Source: Antedon mediterranea (Eukaryota > Echinodermata > Crinoidea > Comatulida > Antedonidae). From it: a stretch of DNA of 64,000 bases. The stretch is from positions 19,659,001 through 19,723,000 of the forward strand of contig NC_092673.1 in NCBI RefSeq assembly GCF_964355755.1, read 5' to 3'. The first letter of the stretch is position 1; every line of letters begins with the position of its first letter. The position numbers and the translations under genes are program-made. Below are positions 34,701 through 46,092 of this stretch, piece by piece. The notes under the pieces were generated by a model. The model did no database searches. It was given only the letters and a program-made list of their open reading frames with translations, and was not told the DNA's origin.

Positions 34701-37700
34701 ATGCTTCATTGATTTAACAGCAGCATTCGACCATGTGAATCGTAATCTTCTTTTCCTAAGCGTTCGTAATAGGTTTCACTTAAACCAGTCTACTACTATG
34801 ATTGACATTATACAATCACTGTACAGCTCAACGAAAGCATACCTTGCTGACGACGATCCGAGTGATGATAAGTTCGAAACATCTTCTGGGGTGCGACAGG
34901 GTGGTATTGAGAGTACCAGCATGTTTAACCAATATTTTGATTACGTTATTAGAGTGTTCAAACAACGCTGTAAAGATGCTAGTTTGGATGGCCTAATGAT
35001 ACAATACCTAATTCCTATTGAAGCTACAAATCGTGCTCAAAGATGTAAAGCACCATCAAGGGGCATCTATGACGACTTTGAAAGTGGCTATGCTGACGAC
35101 TTTGCTGTAAGCTCCTGGTCACAAGAAGAACTGCAAACCATTGTGAACATCTTGAATAAAGTTTGTCTGGAATTTGGTCTAAGAATTAGTGCCCCCAAAA
35201 CAGAAACCATTATATGGAACTGGAAAGAGGAAGTTGAAGAATACCCAAGATGCATCATACAAATTGGCGGCGTACACATTAACAACGTAACACACTTTAG
35301 ATACCTTGGTGTATGGGCTACCTACAATGATGTTCATATTGGAGATCAAGAAGTAAAATACAGAATCAATTCAGCCAAAGGAGCATTTGCAGAGAATAGG
35401 GCATTGCTTACCAACAGAACGATCCACCTACAAACAAGAATAATGTTTCTTAATGGTCTAGTTAGGAGTAGACTCACCTATGGTTGCCATGCTTGGAGGG
35501 CAACAGGAAGTGAAATGTCCAAACTTAGCACAACATACAAAACCTTCCTAAGAAGAATGCTAGTGAATGGCTTTCAAAGAGTCTGCCCACCAAACCATGT
35601 AGACATATCCTCAGATGAAGAAACAGATGAAAACTATATAGACTGGCGTTACGTAATTGATAATGACGATCTCTACAAAATTACTGGCTGTCAAGCAATT
35701 TCTGTAATTATTTTATACACATCTGTCTAATGAGTGTTCTTTTTGAATTACTTATCCTAATTTAGTAATGTTAACTTCAGATATTTGGGTAGTCTAGGTT
35801 ATTAGTAAAAAGATAACTGGTATGGTAGTAGATCGGAATGCCTGATAATTATAAAACGTATACACACTGGCTTCTATTGTACTGACTCACGCGAAGGCAG
35901 CAATTGTCAGGTTTTTATTCAATCAATGACAATCAGTAATTTGCATACATATTTACATGTGTGACTAATCACTACAATTGCCACAATGGCGTTTCATACA
36001 TATAAAGGCACAAAATCAAAACGCTGACTGGTGGACTAACATTTAAAAAAAGAGAATAACTACAGACTTGGGGAAAGTTTAATATTTGGGCAACTAATCT
36101 TTGTTATATGGATATGTTGTAATAAAATGGTATTAGTATAAAGTTATTCAAAGTTCATCCTATTTATTATCACTTTGGTATGTACAATTGACTGATTGAC
36201 AAAGTTTATTATCACTGTGCATAAATATAACCAAAAAAAAATAAAATTAATAATTAATAATAATGTAATAAACTGCTGTGTTCTAGTTATTATCTGTGTA
36301 CAACATTGTATATATAATGCATGCATGTTTATTCAAGAAAATAAATACCACAGGGCGTTTATTCAAGAAAATAAATACCACAGGGCATTTATTCAAGAAA
36401 ATAAATACCACAGGGCATTTATTCAAAATGATGTTCTATTATACTGTATGTTTATGAAGACGGTGTATTTTTAAAATGGAGAGGTATGGTTTTTCAAATT
36501 TATTTAAATTACGAATAAATTAACTTTCAATTATTTGTTGATATTTATTTTGCTTTTTTAAATTTCATTTTTATGTCGCTTTTAACAAAGTGTAAAAAAA
36601 AATATGTATATATCAAAAGACCATAGAGATGTATTGTCCCCCAAAAACATGACAAAATGAAGATTATATATGACTGTCATGAACACTGACATCATCTGGC
36701 ATTGATTTGGTCATCTCACTTTCTAGATCTTAAGAGATCTTAAGTTGACTTTTTGAAAGTGTAAAGTTAAGTTGACTTAGGCTGTGTTTAAAGCATGGCA
36801 TATATTGGAATAAATAAATTAGTCAGTTTTCTGTATAAATGCACTTATTATATTGAACTTGTTATAAATGGTCACATCAGTGTCACATTATCAATTTCAT
36901 ATCTCATAAATTTTTACTAATTGGATTCATTAGTCATTGCATTATCTTTATTATCTTTGTTGAACATTGAAATACAATGCTTAAATTAAATCTCTAAGAT
37001 TATCTGATAACAAATTGTGTAACAGGAACTAAAAATAATTATTTTATTAATTTCCTGATACACAAATAATTGTTTTATTAGTTAATGTTGATAATGTGAC
37101 ACTAATGTGACCATTTATAATGATAACAAGTTCATATAAGTGCATTTATGCAGAAAACTATCTGATACATTTGAATAATGAGGGTTTGTTGAAGTAAACT
37201 GACAGATACGGCGATATAATATAATTTTGTATTTAAACAGAAGATAAAGTAAATATCACCTGATTGTTTTACAACAGGAATAAGACTATAAATGTTTGGT
37301 GTGGTGTTTTGATGTAGTACTGCAATATCAGACTGCTAGACCAGTGGATGGAAGAATCTTGAAATTCATAGCCGACAATTGTAATTTTTTGGTTACCAAC
37401 AACTTTTTATAAATTCATTTGTGTGAGTTATATATTTTTTTAAATTTCAGTAGATCCACCTGATTCCCAGTGCTGTATCTCCACATACTATCTATTTCCG
37501 AAGTATCATAGGAATATTTGGTAATACAGCATCACATGTGGTGCCTGTATCGTGTAAGGACGTTAAGGGTTAGGTTACTCTAGATACATGTGAAACACAT
37601 GTGATGTTGTATTACAAAATATTCCTGATACTTCGGAAATCGATACAGATACAGTACCGAGAATCGGCTTGTAGATTAGTGAGGTTAATTCTTGTTACAA

Positions 37701-40700
37701 CTATACATTATTTGGGCTGCTTTGTGAAATGCGTATTAGACTCAATACTCCAATATGCCTCTTCAAAGTTAGCTTGGATATCGCTCCTACTAGATGTATG
37801 TTGATATAATGTATTAATCCTCAACAAGTAAACAAAAGCTGTTGGGTGATAATGTGTTTGTGTATGTCATGATCTACTGTATAAACACTTTTACAATAGG
37901 CCTACGCAGTTTGTTAAAATATACTGTTTAAATCTAAATGCCCTGAAATAATTATTTCAGACAGATATTTTAACAATAACAGGAGAGATTTAATGTTTAC
38001 CATTTTTATTTTAAGAGAGGCATAATTGACTTGATTAGTAAATGAAGACGGTGTATTTTTAAAATGGAGAGGTATGGTTTTTCAAATTTATTTAAATTAC
38101 GAATAAATTAACTTTCAATTATTTGTTGATATTTATTTTGCTTTTTTAAATTTCATTTTTATGTCGCTTTTAACAAAGTGTCAGAAAAAATATGTATATA
38201 TCAAAAGACCATAGAGATGTATTGTCCCCCAAAAACATGACAAAATGAAGATTATATGACTGTCATGAACACTGACATCATCTGGCATTGATTTGGTCAT
38301 CTCACTTTCTAGATCTTAAGAGATCTTAAGTTGACTTTTTGAAAGTGTAAAGTTAAGTTGACTTAGACTGTGTTTATACAACACCCTAAATTTGAACACG
38401 TCTTTAATTTTTAGTGTGTTGCACGGGCCGAGGTCAACCCCACAAAAACCTTGCAGTTATACATTAAATAGTAATAATGTGTAATACCGTAGTTCATAAT
38501 CCTAAAGTTGGATGTATACTCGCATGCATTATGAATTAATATGAGTTTTTTAAAGGATTTTTATAAAGAATGATTTCGTTTAAAATTTAGTTTATTCAGT
38601 TATTGAGTTTTTAAATCTGCTTTTGAAATTATGGACCAAAATGTTTTAGAATTAGGATAAAACTATGCTACATTTTGCCAAATTATGCCAACATTTGATT
38701 AGCGTTAATGTTAAGTGCAAAGGCAAAATTATCTACTAGATTTGGTCAACATTTTCAAAACATATACTTTTTCTTAACGAGAGGTCAAAACAATACCCTG
38801 AGGACACTTCCAACACGCCAACAGCAACCGGGAATCCACAACATTTTAGGATTCAGCCAGGTAACCTTTTTAGTCGCGTGGAAGCGACTCTATAGTTCAC
38901 TATGTCGGTCTGTTGGTCTGTCTGTCGGTCCGGTATCACTATGCATTTTATCGCTTTCTGACCTTATCTTGATATCAGTTTAATCTAGCTAAGTAAATTT
39001 TTCACAGTATATTCCTTATGGCCAGGAATCGATGTGGTTATGTTTTCACGGTGCGCAATAAAAATTTACGCGGTCTACGCACGATTTAACGAAATCACGT
39101 TTGTAATCATATCTTCACAACCATGAATCACAATTAAATAAAATTTGGTACTCATAAATTTCAGGGCATAAATCATCATATGGCAATACAATTACGTGCG
39201 TAGCGCATGTAACGCATGCGTACGCACGCTTAAAATTTTCAAAATTTTTTTTTGCGCGCGCACTGCACGTTAAATCTTATTGCGCACACTTTTTGTCCGA
39301 TTTCTGTTTTCTTGACTTACTTTTCAACTCGAAATTACGTTATACGAGCACGTCAAAAGTGACAGGCTACGCACGTGTAAATTAAAAAAATATAACTGTT
39401 TTTAAACATTTCAACATTTTTAAACATGTTCAGTCGGTCGGTCGGTAAACACTAGGCACGCGACTGCAGCCATCCATATGGCCTTGTTTGCAATTAAAAT
39501 CTCATTACCCGGAATCTCTTCGATGTTATACAACACACTTCTCGTAGGCGTGTTGAATATGCGTGTAATAGCGTGTTGTATAAACGCGCCTTTACAGTAA
39601 AGGGCAATTTGTATATTATTTCAATATAGAAATAGGTAATTCCAAACCTTTTAGGATAATATTGAAGTTTATAATTTTCATTTTGACAGGAACAATTTAG
39701 AACAAGCTTTGGTCAGGAATGATTTGGAAACAGTTGAACGACTTTGTAGGACGCAACCAGATCTTGTGAAAACTATCGATGAGGTATAACTAAATATAAT
39801 CAGACTTTGAATAGGCCTTGGCAGTTTTAATAAGTTATTCACTTCCATAGAAAAAAAAAATATTTTTCTTTTACTAAAAACCATTGTCTGATGGACAACT
39901 TGACGATTTGTTGCTTAAATTACAGTTTTAATTTTTGTTATGATCCAATTTTGGTCAAAGTGATTTGAACATTGTTTTAAATACAATTTTATGAAATTCA
40001 CATTTTTGCTATTACTACTTGCCTTAATAATAGGCTTTTTCATTTTCCCTCTTGCCTTTTCTATATCAAAAAATTTGTATTTAAAGATGTATTGTCCCCC
40101 TGAAAAAAATTATTATTAAAACTTTTTTGTTGAATATGTCATTTTAATGTCACATAATAGTTATCCACTTTGACCAAAAATTAGATTAAAAAAATATATA
40201 TTTACCTGAAATAACTGTAATTTAAAGCAAAAAATAGTCAAATTGGTGGCCAGCCAATTGATTTTTGGTTGAATTTTTAACCATTTATTTTGTCATTTTA
40301 TATAATTTTTTTTTTCTACGGAAGTACAAAATAACCTATTCAAGTCTGATCTAATTAATCTTCATTTTTCATGTTTTCATGTTTCTAAACTTTACTTAAA
40401 ATGACCTCAGTGATAACAACAGTTTCCCCCATTTATCAATAAAGATGACAATTAAGATCATTTACTACAGTACAGTACATTATTTAGTAATTGTTGTATT
40501 GACAGAAATCCAATTTCACACAATGTCTGTTTATGATTATGATTCCTTTACAGAATGGAAACACTCCACTGTATGTATATTTTTGTGATGATCTAATTAA
40601 CCCTACTTTAGCAATCGTAAATTGTCTCTTAAATCATGGTGCATCAGCAACATTGCAAAATAAGGTAATTTACAGAGATTTTCGTGAACCATTCTATTTT

Positions 40701-43700
40701 TTATTTCAATAATGACGATTAGAATTAGAATTGTTTACTAAATTACTGTATTTAGCAGTAATTGTTACTATATTGACAGAATAATCTGTTGTCAGTATTA
40801 TTTATAAACTTCATGATTATGATTCCTTTACAGGATGGAAACACTCCACTGCATGTATATCTGAGTGATGATAGACAAATACAACCTACTTTAGAAATAG
40901 TGACATCCGTTGTTGCATCAGCAAAATTACAAAATAAGGCAATTTATTTACTTTGAATAATGACAAGATTATTTGTTACATTGTTTAGCTGTAATGGTTG
41001 CAATAATTTCCATTGACAGAAAACCAATTTCACATTATATTATAGTATTTATAAACCTCATATATTATGATTCCTTTATAGGATGAGGACACTCCATTAC
41101 ATGTATATCTGAGTGATGGATTTAATCATACCTTAGAAATAGTGACTTGTCTTGTACAGCAATGTACATCAGCAACCATGCACAATAAGGTAATGTACAG
41201 AGATTTAGATCTGTTGTGGTAAACCAGTCTATTGTTTAAATAATGACAATATTATTTACTAAATTACTTATCCAATAATTGTTGTATTTAAAGAGAAACA
41301 ATTTCGTTCGCTTACCCTCTAGGAGTTCACAAAAACATGACCACGACCCAGGAAATCAGAAACCCGGGTCAGACCTATGCATATTACATATGATTACTGA
41401 ATTAGACATTTCATGAGGGGTACCCAACTTATGTACAAAAACCAAAATATAGCGACCTGGGTAGTAAAGCTAGTTTTATTTTTTGGAAGTAACAGAGTTG
41501 AGATGGGTTACAGAAATGCTGTTTAGGACTGTTGTTATGACATCTTGATGACGTCGTAAGAATGTTAAAATGCAGGTTTTTCTTGAGCATAGTAAAATTA
41601 GAGATATTACAGAAAGTATGATTAGGGAAACAGAAACTATAATATTTGGCAGTGTATGAGATTTGAGCCTGCTACTGAGAATAAGTACGATGAGACGCGA
41701 AATATCATTTATTATTAATTATATCTACTGACCACACAAATCATAAGAATATAATTTTAGAAGTTTTGCAAATTGATAATGTGTTACCTGCAACATAAAA
41801 TAATAGACTTTATGGTACACAGGAAGGAAAGTCAATGCATCAATCACTGAGTGGTTATGTTATGTGCAATTTGAATGACTTGCGCAATTTGAAATTGCTC
41901 AATGATTTCCTTAAGTATTTGATTATCAAAACGCATTTTACATATTACAGATGTCTGTTATCAATATTTTAAAAGTCATGACTATGATTCATTTACAGGA
42001 TGGAAACACTCCATTACATGTATATCTGAGTGGTAATTATGACCCTACCTTAGAAATGGTGACATGTCTCCTAAATCAGGATGCATCAACAACATTGCAA
42101 AATAAGGTAATTTATAGGAAATTGTCAGTGTAATAGGCTAACAATCTATATCTTCTACGGTAAACATTCTCTCCCTCCCCCCCCCCTCCCCACTCATTTT
42201 ATCATAGGCCACAAGAAATTCTATTGTTTCTGATGTTATTCTATAATTTCTTAATGTTATACAATGTTAATTTTATGGTTCACATCTCATCAAAAGTTCT
42301 CTAAAATGTGTGGCAATTTTGATACCTTTTATACCCCCTTTGCTCATAGGGTGTACAATTTGTATATGTAATTCTCTGACACATATCTCTATGATTCATT
42401 GTACAAAATTAAATAAATTATTGAGGTGCCCATACACCATATTTGTAGTGGGCCCTTTTAAGCCTCAGTTGAATTAGACAATCAAAAATGGCAACTCCTG
42501 TGGCAGGCCATTGCTCAAATAAACTGGATATTTTGTGGAGAACATTTGATATAGTCCACAATATCAACTTTCAAAATGTTTACAGCTATTGCAAACAATT
42601 CACATAATGTCTGTTGTCATTATTTATAAACTTTATGATTATAATTCCTTTCCAGGATGGAAACACTCCATTACATGTATATCTGAGTGTTAGATATCAC
42701 CCTACCTTAGAAATGGTGGCTTATCTGAAACAGCATGGTGCACCAGTAACATTGCAAAATAAGGTAATGTAAAAAGAATTGTCAGGACAATCAGCTGCGG
42801 AAACATTTTTTTTGTTTCGTTGTTTATCAATAATGGCAATTATTATTAGATTATTTAGATTTACATATGTGAACTTTATTCAATCAATCGTACATTTTTT
42901 TGGGTGTCTAGAAAACTCAGATCTCAGATACCTGAGTTTTCTAGATCTAGAAAACTCGGATATCTGACTTTTCTAGTTCCTTGAAAATGGAGTTTTCTAG
43001 ACACCCCATTTTTTTGGTATTATAATGGTAAACATAATAAAGTGTATTTACAGTGATTTTTACAAAAAAAAATATTAATTATAAAATATATATAGTGATT
43101 ATTTACAGTAATGATAATAATAAGAATGAATTTAATTATATTGACTATTATTTTTTTCGGTATTTATTTATAATGGTAACCATAATAACGTGTGTTTACA
43201 GTGATTTTTACTTTTAATAGAAATAGTAAATACTATTCTCGTCTAAATTTAATATTTTGTCCAACGCAGCCAATGATGCTCTATCAACCAATCACTAGAC
43301 AGTAAATTTATTTATTTATTTGTTCTTTCTTTAAACTGAAATACACTTTCAATACAAATGTACTGATTTCCAAAGTGGTTCAGTAAACATATTTACAACA
43401 AAAATAAAATATAAAAGAAAAACAAAAAGAAAGAAAACAGATATAAAACTATTTACAATTGTGAAGGCAAAAAGGTTAATACATATATGTTTTCTATAGT
43501 GAAGATTTAAAAGTTGCCAAAGACATATTATGCAGTTCTGATTTTATGTTATTTGGTAGAGAATTCCATAATTTAGTTGATCTATAAACAAAAGTTCTTT
43601 TACCCTGAGAGTTATTCCATAACGGAATAGATAAATCATTATTACTTTGGGAGCGAGTGCATTTATTATGGTTATCTACAGTAAATTGAAATAATATTGT

Positions 43701-43965
43701 TAAGTATCTTGGAGCTATTTCTTTTAAACATTTAAATAGCATTATAAGAATATTTTCATTCCATTTTTCTGTAAGTCTACTCCATCCAAGAGTATTTAAG
43801 ATATCATAAATGTTTGAGCCATGATATGATACTGTATCAATTAAATAATATTCTGATACTTATCTAAACTCATTTTTATAGGAAGGAAATACACCCATCT
43901 CTGTTTTGAAAAATAACAAGCAGATACAGGACCCAGAAAAAAATGAAATTTTAAATTTTTTTTAA
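28743..43965 (+). CDS. Gene 2: short ankyrin-repeat protein, truncated paralogue of gene 1
   Basis: Exons: 28743-28768, 39690-39783, 40554-40664, 40834-40938, 41082-41189, 41999-42106, 42656-42763, 43882-43965. The sum is 248 codons including stop with all phases matching. It starts MSKNVKQKK, then a first repeat (NNLEQALVRNDLETVERL), five ankyrin exons of the DGNTPLHVYLS type and a last one ending in TAA at 43963-43965. In gene 1 the same position reads AAA before the donor, so this stop is a substitution. Exon 40834-40938 is one codon shorter and uses a GC donor. No signal peptide, no effector domain. Gene 1 probably began with a similar leader. Protein binding through the ankyrin stack, perhaps as a decoy, is inference. 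Confidence 0.8.
28801..29060. repeat. AGGCCTA-rich patch
   Basis: Dense short palindromes of the AGGCCTA/TAGGCCTA/CCTAGG type within gene 2's first intron. No unit length is regular. Such patches are frequent in echinoderm intergenic DNA, to my recollection. Confidence 0.6.
29738..29803. repeat. Inverted repeat, 20-22 bp arms
   Basis: GGTATAAGCCCACCCCCC and its complement GGGGGGTGGGCTTATACC face each other across about 20 bases, giving a strong GC-rich hairpin inside the gene 2 first intron. Confidence 0.75.
29917..30150 (-). pseudogene. LINE RT fragment
   Basis: About 75 codons on the minus strand with INSRLKFLYRNIKCL and IQSHHDYGS, the region after the RT core in CR1/L2-like LINEs. It abuts the truncated DIRS-like element at about 30150, where one interrupted the other. 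Confidence 0.65.
30150..31535 (-). pseudogene. DIRS-like (tyrosine recombinase) retrotransposon relic
   Basis: On the minus strand: 31535-31041 encodes the end of RT and the RNase H start (LTIETDASGLGWGA). 31044-30400 continues in another frame with VDNTTAVAYINNM, ELDIDLFASR and AFPPFCLIGR, diagnostic for DIRS/Ngaro elements. About 30415-30155 encodes the N-terminal core-binding domain of a tyrosine recombinase (SWRRSTWKQYNSQLTKF). The recombinase catalytic domain and most of RT are missing, and frame breaks show it is dead. Confidence 0.8.
31735..32270 (-). pseudogene. Possible DIRS-like gag remnant
   Basis: Minus-strand frames here encode an acidic, Ser/Pro-rich stretch (DVSDLEEGEVSG; PPKKARKAGSS; AGPSCTS) of the sort that precedes RT in DIRS-like elements. 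It lies upstream of the relic at 30150-31535 in the same direction, with the RT body deleted between. Assignment by composition and position only. Confidence 0.4.
32267..32720. mobile_element. Inverted-repeat element with GC-rich ends
   Basis: About 454 bp. The ends read CAAAGATTRTATAGCGCCGC in inverted orientation, followed on both sides by GCGGCGCAAGATAGGTAACTG and later by ATCCATGGACGCCATTC. Each end also contains its own hairpin (GCGCCGC TAC GCGGCGC). No ORF of transposase length. Confidence 0.8.
33060..33804. other. Unassigned stretch upstream of the LINE RT
   Basis: No open frame of note. It could be the eroded endonuclease part of the following LINE, but I recognise no endonuclease motif. 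Confidence 0.35.
33805..35730 (+). CDS. Non-LTR retrotransposon reverse transcriptase ORF (5'-truncated)
   Basis: 641 open codons without an ATG at the left end. Residues 1-120 form a charged helical linker, followed by RT: LSKLTTIWKKKGS, YRGISI, FGFRSNRGC, FIDLTAAFDHVN (about 34700-34740), GVRQGGIESTSMFN and the catalytic GYADD (YADD at 35089-35100). The thumb with HFRYLGVWATYND and the region LVRSRLTYGCHAWRA follow. The upstream endonuclease is missing or eroded and the C-terminus ends abruptly after ITGC, so the copy is probably immobile despite a long intact frame. It lies in the gene 2 first intron. Confidence 0.88.
   Translation: MGVYISYKAVEEVPKKTRNQNAHPWDGDERLQQLIKERKNINKSIVTYKEEEIKAMQKAIKIRVKELRNEYLYEEASKLNEAHQNRKIFDLWRKAKEHGDVIRKAPKPIKCPGLREHFKDHFNPDQSSLKIPDEISTPPEYIINLRQPEFEMDNEPPSKKEIIDAIGHLKGRKATLDVASEMLQVATENPVFVDHVHRLFEEIWRTKEVPSDWGLSKLTTIWKKKGSPLDPSMYRGISIGSTFSKILMVIILSRFSIFYESQLLRTQFGFRSNRGCNDAIYVIKQIQEIAYRSNRKLYTCFIDLTAAFDHVNRNLLFLSVRNRFHLNQSTTMIDIIQSLYSSTKAYLADDDPSDDKFETSSGVRQGGIESTSMFNQYFDYVIRVFKQRCKDASLDGLMIQYLIPIEATNRAQRCKAPSRGIYDDFESGYADDFAVSSWSQEELQTIVNILNKVCLEFGLRISAPKTETIIWNWKEEVEEYPRCIIQIGGVHINNVTHFRYLGVWATYNDVHIGDQEVKYRINSAKGAFAENRALLTNRTIHLQTRIMFLNGLVRSRLTYGCHAWRATGSEMSKLSTTYKTFLRRMLVNGFQRVCPPNHVDISSDEETDENYIDWRYVIDNDDLYKITGCQAISVIILYTSV
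36325..36428. repeat. 30-bp tandem repeat, about 3.5 copies
   Basis: Unit TTTATTCAAGAAAATAAATACCACAGGGC. It lies just left of the first 336-bp direct repeat. Confidence 0.85.
36454..36790 (+). repeat. 336-bp direct repeat, copy 1
   Basis: Almost identical to 38042-38377. It starts ATGAAGACGGTG and ends GACTTAGGCTGTGTTTA, and contains a truncated end of the TATTGTCCCCC MITE (GATGTATTGTCCCCC). Differences are few, so duplication is recent. Confidence 0.9.
36824..37158. mobile_element. Inverted-repeat element, ~75-bp arms
   Basis: Left arm AGTTTTCTGTATAAATGCAC...AAATGGTCACATCAGTGTCAC; right arm is its imperfect complement ending GTGCATTTATGCAGAAAACT. Non-coding MITE in the gene 2 first intron. 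Confidence 0.75.
37460..37670. mobile_element. Short foldback element, ~75-bp arms
   Basis: Left arm includes TTTCCGAAGTATCATAGGAA and ACAGCATCACATGTG; right arm is the complement with a few differences. About 50 bases of loop. Non-coding. Confidence 0.75.
38042..38377 (+). repeat. 336-bp direct repeat, copy 2
   Basis: Second copy of 36454-36790, 1.25 kb downstream in the same orientation. Lacks TG...CA ends, so not an LTR pair. Confidence 0.9.
38870..39490. mobile_element. Dispersed repeat with GTCGCG ends
   Basis: Left end TTAGTCGCGTGGAAGCGACTCTATAGTTCACTATGTCGG; right end GTCGGTCGGTCGG...CACGCGACTGCAGCC. Related, inverted sequence lies at 52872-53000, and a fragment at about 7275. Non-coding, rich in CGCAC words. 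It may be nested in a larger insertion bounded by GTTTATACAACAC (38371) and its complement near 39570. Confidence 0.55.
40085..40395 (+). mobile_element. MITE, TATTGTCCCCC family, copy C
   Basis: Starts GATGTATTGTCCCCC and follows the family interior (TTATCCACTTTGACCAAAAATT, AATTTAAAGC), but its right terminus is eroded. In a gene 2 intron. Confidence 0.75.
42898..43012. repeat. Nested palindrome (cruciform-forming)
   Basis: Outer arms GGGTGTCTAGAAAACTC and GAGTTTTCTAGACACCC. Inside are further complementary copies of CTAGAAAACTC, including TCTAGATCTAGA, giving several alternative stems in 115 bases. In the last intron of gene 2. Confidence 0.85.
43309..43811 (-). pseudogene. LINE 3' fragment inserted in gene 2
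   Basis: Minus strand encodes the C-terminal tail of a CR1/L2-type polymerase (FKCLKEIAPRYL, then RSTKLWNSLPNNIKSEL). It ends on the left in an AAAT-rich microsatellite tail. Gene 1 has the uninterrupted site at about 6306-6318 (GTAAATGTTTGAGCC), so this is an insertion, with TAAAT present on both sides as a likely target duplication. Confidence 0.85.
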
Positions 43966-45474
43966 AGTAAGTGAAGTTTTAATTATCAAGATTTTGGGGT
44001 AAACCAATTTTCATTGCAAAGGACAGATGTTCAATTTCTTTTTCCAATGCTTTGATAAACTGATTTTGAAAATGTTCTCATACTGATCATATGATGAGCT
44101 CTGTAAATTGTGTGCATGTACGGTATCCATGCATTGTGCTATTGAAAAACTCTTTAAACTTATAGAGAATCATTGTGAGGATGTATGTAATTTATTTATA
44201 ATTTCTGAACCATGCCTTATGTAGATGTGAATGAATTATGCACATTTACAGGTTTATTAGTTTTCTTCTTTCATTAGCATTGACTATAATCACAAATGAT
44301 GCAGTCATTAAAAATACAATTCACGGGGTAGGGGTACAAAAACGGTTTTTAGAGTCAAAGTAATATTGATGGATAATATGGTGCATAATTAGCAAGCAAG
44401 GTGATTGTTTACAACTGGAAATGTTTTGTGATCGATTAGGAGCTACCTGTTTCAGAGCATAGATTTCATTTTTATGAGTTATTATAGGGGTCAAAAGGCT
44501 AATGATGACCTCTCAATAATTTATTTTGGGATCAATTGCTTTCCCTGACAAACCTGTTTCTGTGTATAAGTAGTGCGTCATCAATGCACTACAAAACCAA
44601 CATATGATATATTAGGGACTTTTAGATTTGAGTGAACGTGAACTAAATCCACGTCCACATGGGTCGTAGTCGACTGTTACTCGTCGACAGATATATGAAC
44701 GCAACCTTTTTTGACTCCGACCCCATGATCCTATTTTGGTAATTCTCGCGACCCAACATTGCGTATTTGAGCCACAGACCTGCCATGTTAAGTGACACCC
44801 ATAGATGGCCGGAAATGGTACTGTCGCACGTAAAAATCCATATAAAAGGCACCTCTAGTCCACTATAATAATAGCGCGCTCGCAATTGGCAAAAGGATCG
44901 TAGCCTACTTTTTCCGCCGGTACACACATTTGTGTTCAATGCTAACATCCCGAACCATAAAAAGTTCCCCTGGCTAGGAACAACATCGCTATGAGTGTAA
45001 TTTGGTAGGGACCTGTTTCTATTGAATGTTCATTGTAAATGTTCCCACCGCCGGTGCATCAAAGGATGCACTTTTTCAGTCAAGTTACACACTCATTGCA
45101 AACTACAGAAAAATAGCGTCATAGAACCAGTTGGTAGATTATTAAATTCACGCCCTAAAAGGGGATTCCCCACTTGTATATTAGCAACGAACTATGTGTC
45201 AAAAGCGTCCATTGGCCCGTCGTCAATTCCCAATTGTGTGTACGCTACTCGCCTCAAAAAAAAAACTGTAGATGTAAAATATAATTAGCCTTTGTAGATT
45301 ACCTTTCACATCTAGATCAGTTTATACTTTCTAAAAGGTTTCAGTATCTGAAACATTCTCGATCCATCAATTTGTTTTCGCGACCCAAACATTGGGTCTT
45401 GACCCATAGGTTGCGGAACGGCGGTTTAGATTAAGTGGATATTTTTTTTATTTTTTTTTTTTTAGAATTTAGGA
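43966..45474. other. Downstream of gene 2, no gene seen
   Basis: 44280-45430 is less AT-rich than its surroundings, with unrelated short frames on both strands and no domain I can name. It lies between two blocks homologous to gene 1 (last ankyrin exon; last intron), so it occupies the place of the deleted Roc-COR-DED part. Confidence 0.45.
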
Positions 45475-46092
45475 TTTATAATACAAAGAATATAATGTAA
45501 CTTATTATTATAGGAATAAAATAATTAGAGTGAGTAGTAAATGTAACTTATAATTAGAGTGAGCTGTGTTTTTGTAGTTGTTCCTAATAGCTGATTATAG
45601 ATATAGAAAATTGTTGAATTTAATTAATATTATATATCATATTCGAATAATGATGATTATTAAACAATATTTAAAACAATGCTGAATTTATTACTTAAAA
45701 TTGAAAATGATTTTGTGGACTTTCTTGAATTTTTATTCATAAATCTTAAAACAGTAATTATGATAAGAATGCTATCTACTGAATTTATTTCCTGAAATTA
45801 GAAATGATTTTGTGGCATTTCATTAATTATACTGTATTAATATTCAAATAATGATTATGATTTCAACAATAATTATGATGCTAATCTACAGAATTTATTA
45901 CATTGGAAAATATTGTGGTGTTTTATGAATTTATATTTATTATTTATATTATAATCTTAAAAAAACAATTACAATTTCTGTAACTGTTATACTAAATGTA
46001 TTGATACTGTTTTTCATTCGTATAGATCTCTCAGAAGATTTAGCCCAATGATGCAATAAACATGGACATTCTATTCATACAAATGTTAGATG
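45475..46092 (+). pseudogene. Relic of gene 1 last intron and last exon
   Basis: The sequence follows gene 1's 23690-24310 block by block. The exon relic (46026-46058) has the same acceptor (TATAG), then ATCTCTCAGAAGATTTAGCC, and shares CCAATGATGCAATAAACATGG. A 22-base deletion inside the exon breaks the frame. It shows that gene 2's locus once had the full gene 1 layout. Confidence 0.8.

Noticed and set aside
33805-35730. Host gene rather than LINE
   Set aside because: Complete RT motif order with GYADD, single exon, no initiator ATG, and location in a transposon-dense intron.
36454-38377. 336-bp direct repeats as LTRs of a small retroelement
   Set aside because: No TG...CA ends, no primer site, no polypurine tract and no coding sequence between them.
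42900-43010. Possible small structural RNA gene at the nested palindrome
   Set aside because: Stem is perfect DNA palindrome rather than an RNA-like fold, with no pol III boxes or terminator pattern.
44643-45288. Frames of 88-101 codons on both strands in a less AT-rich patch
   Set aside because: No recognisable domain, no splice context, and the frames overlap on opposite strands.
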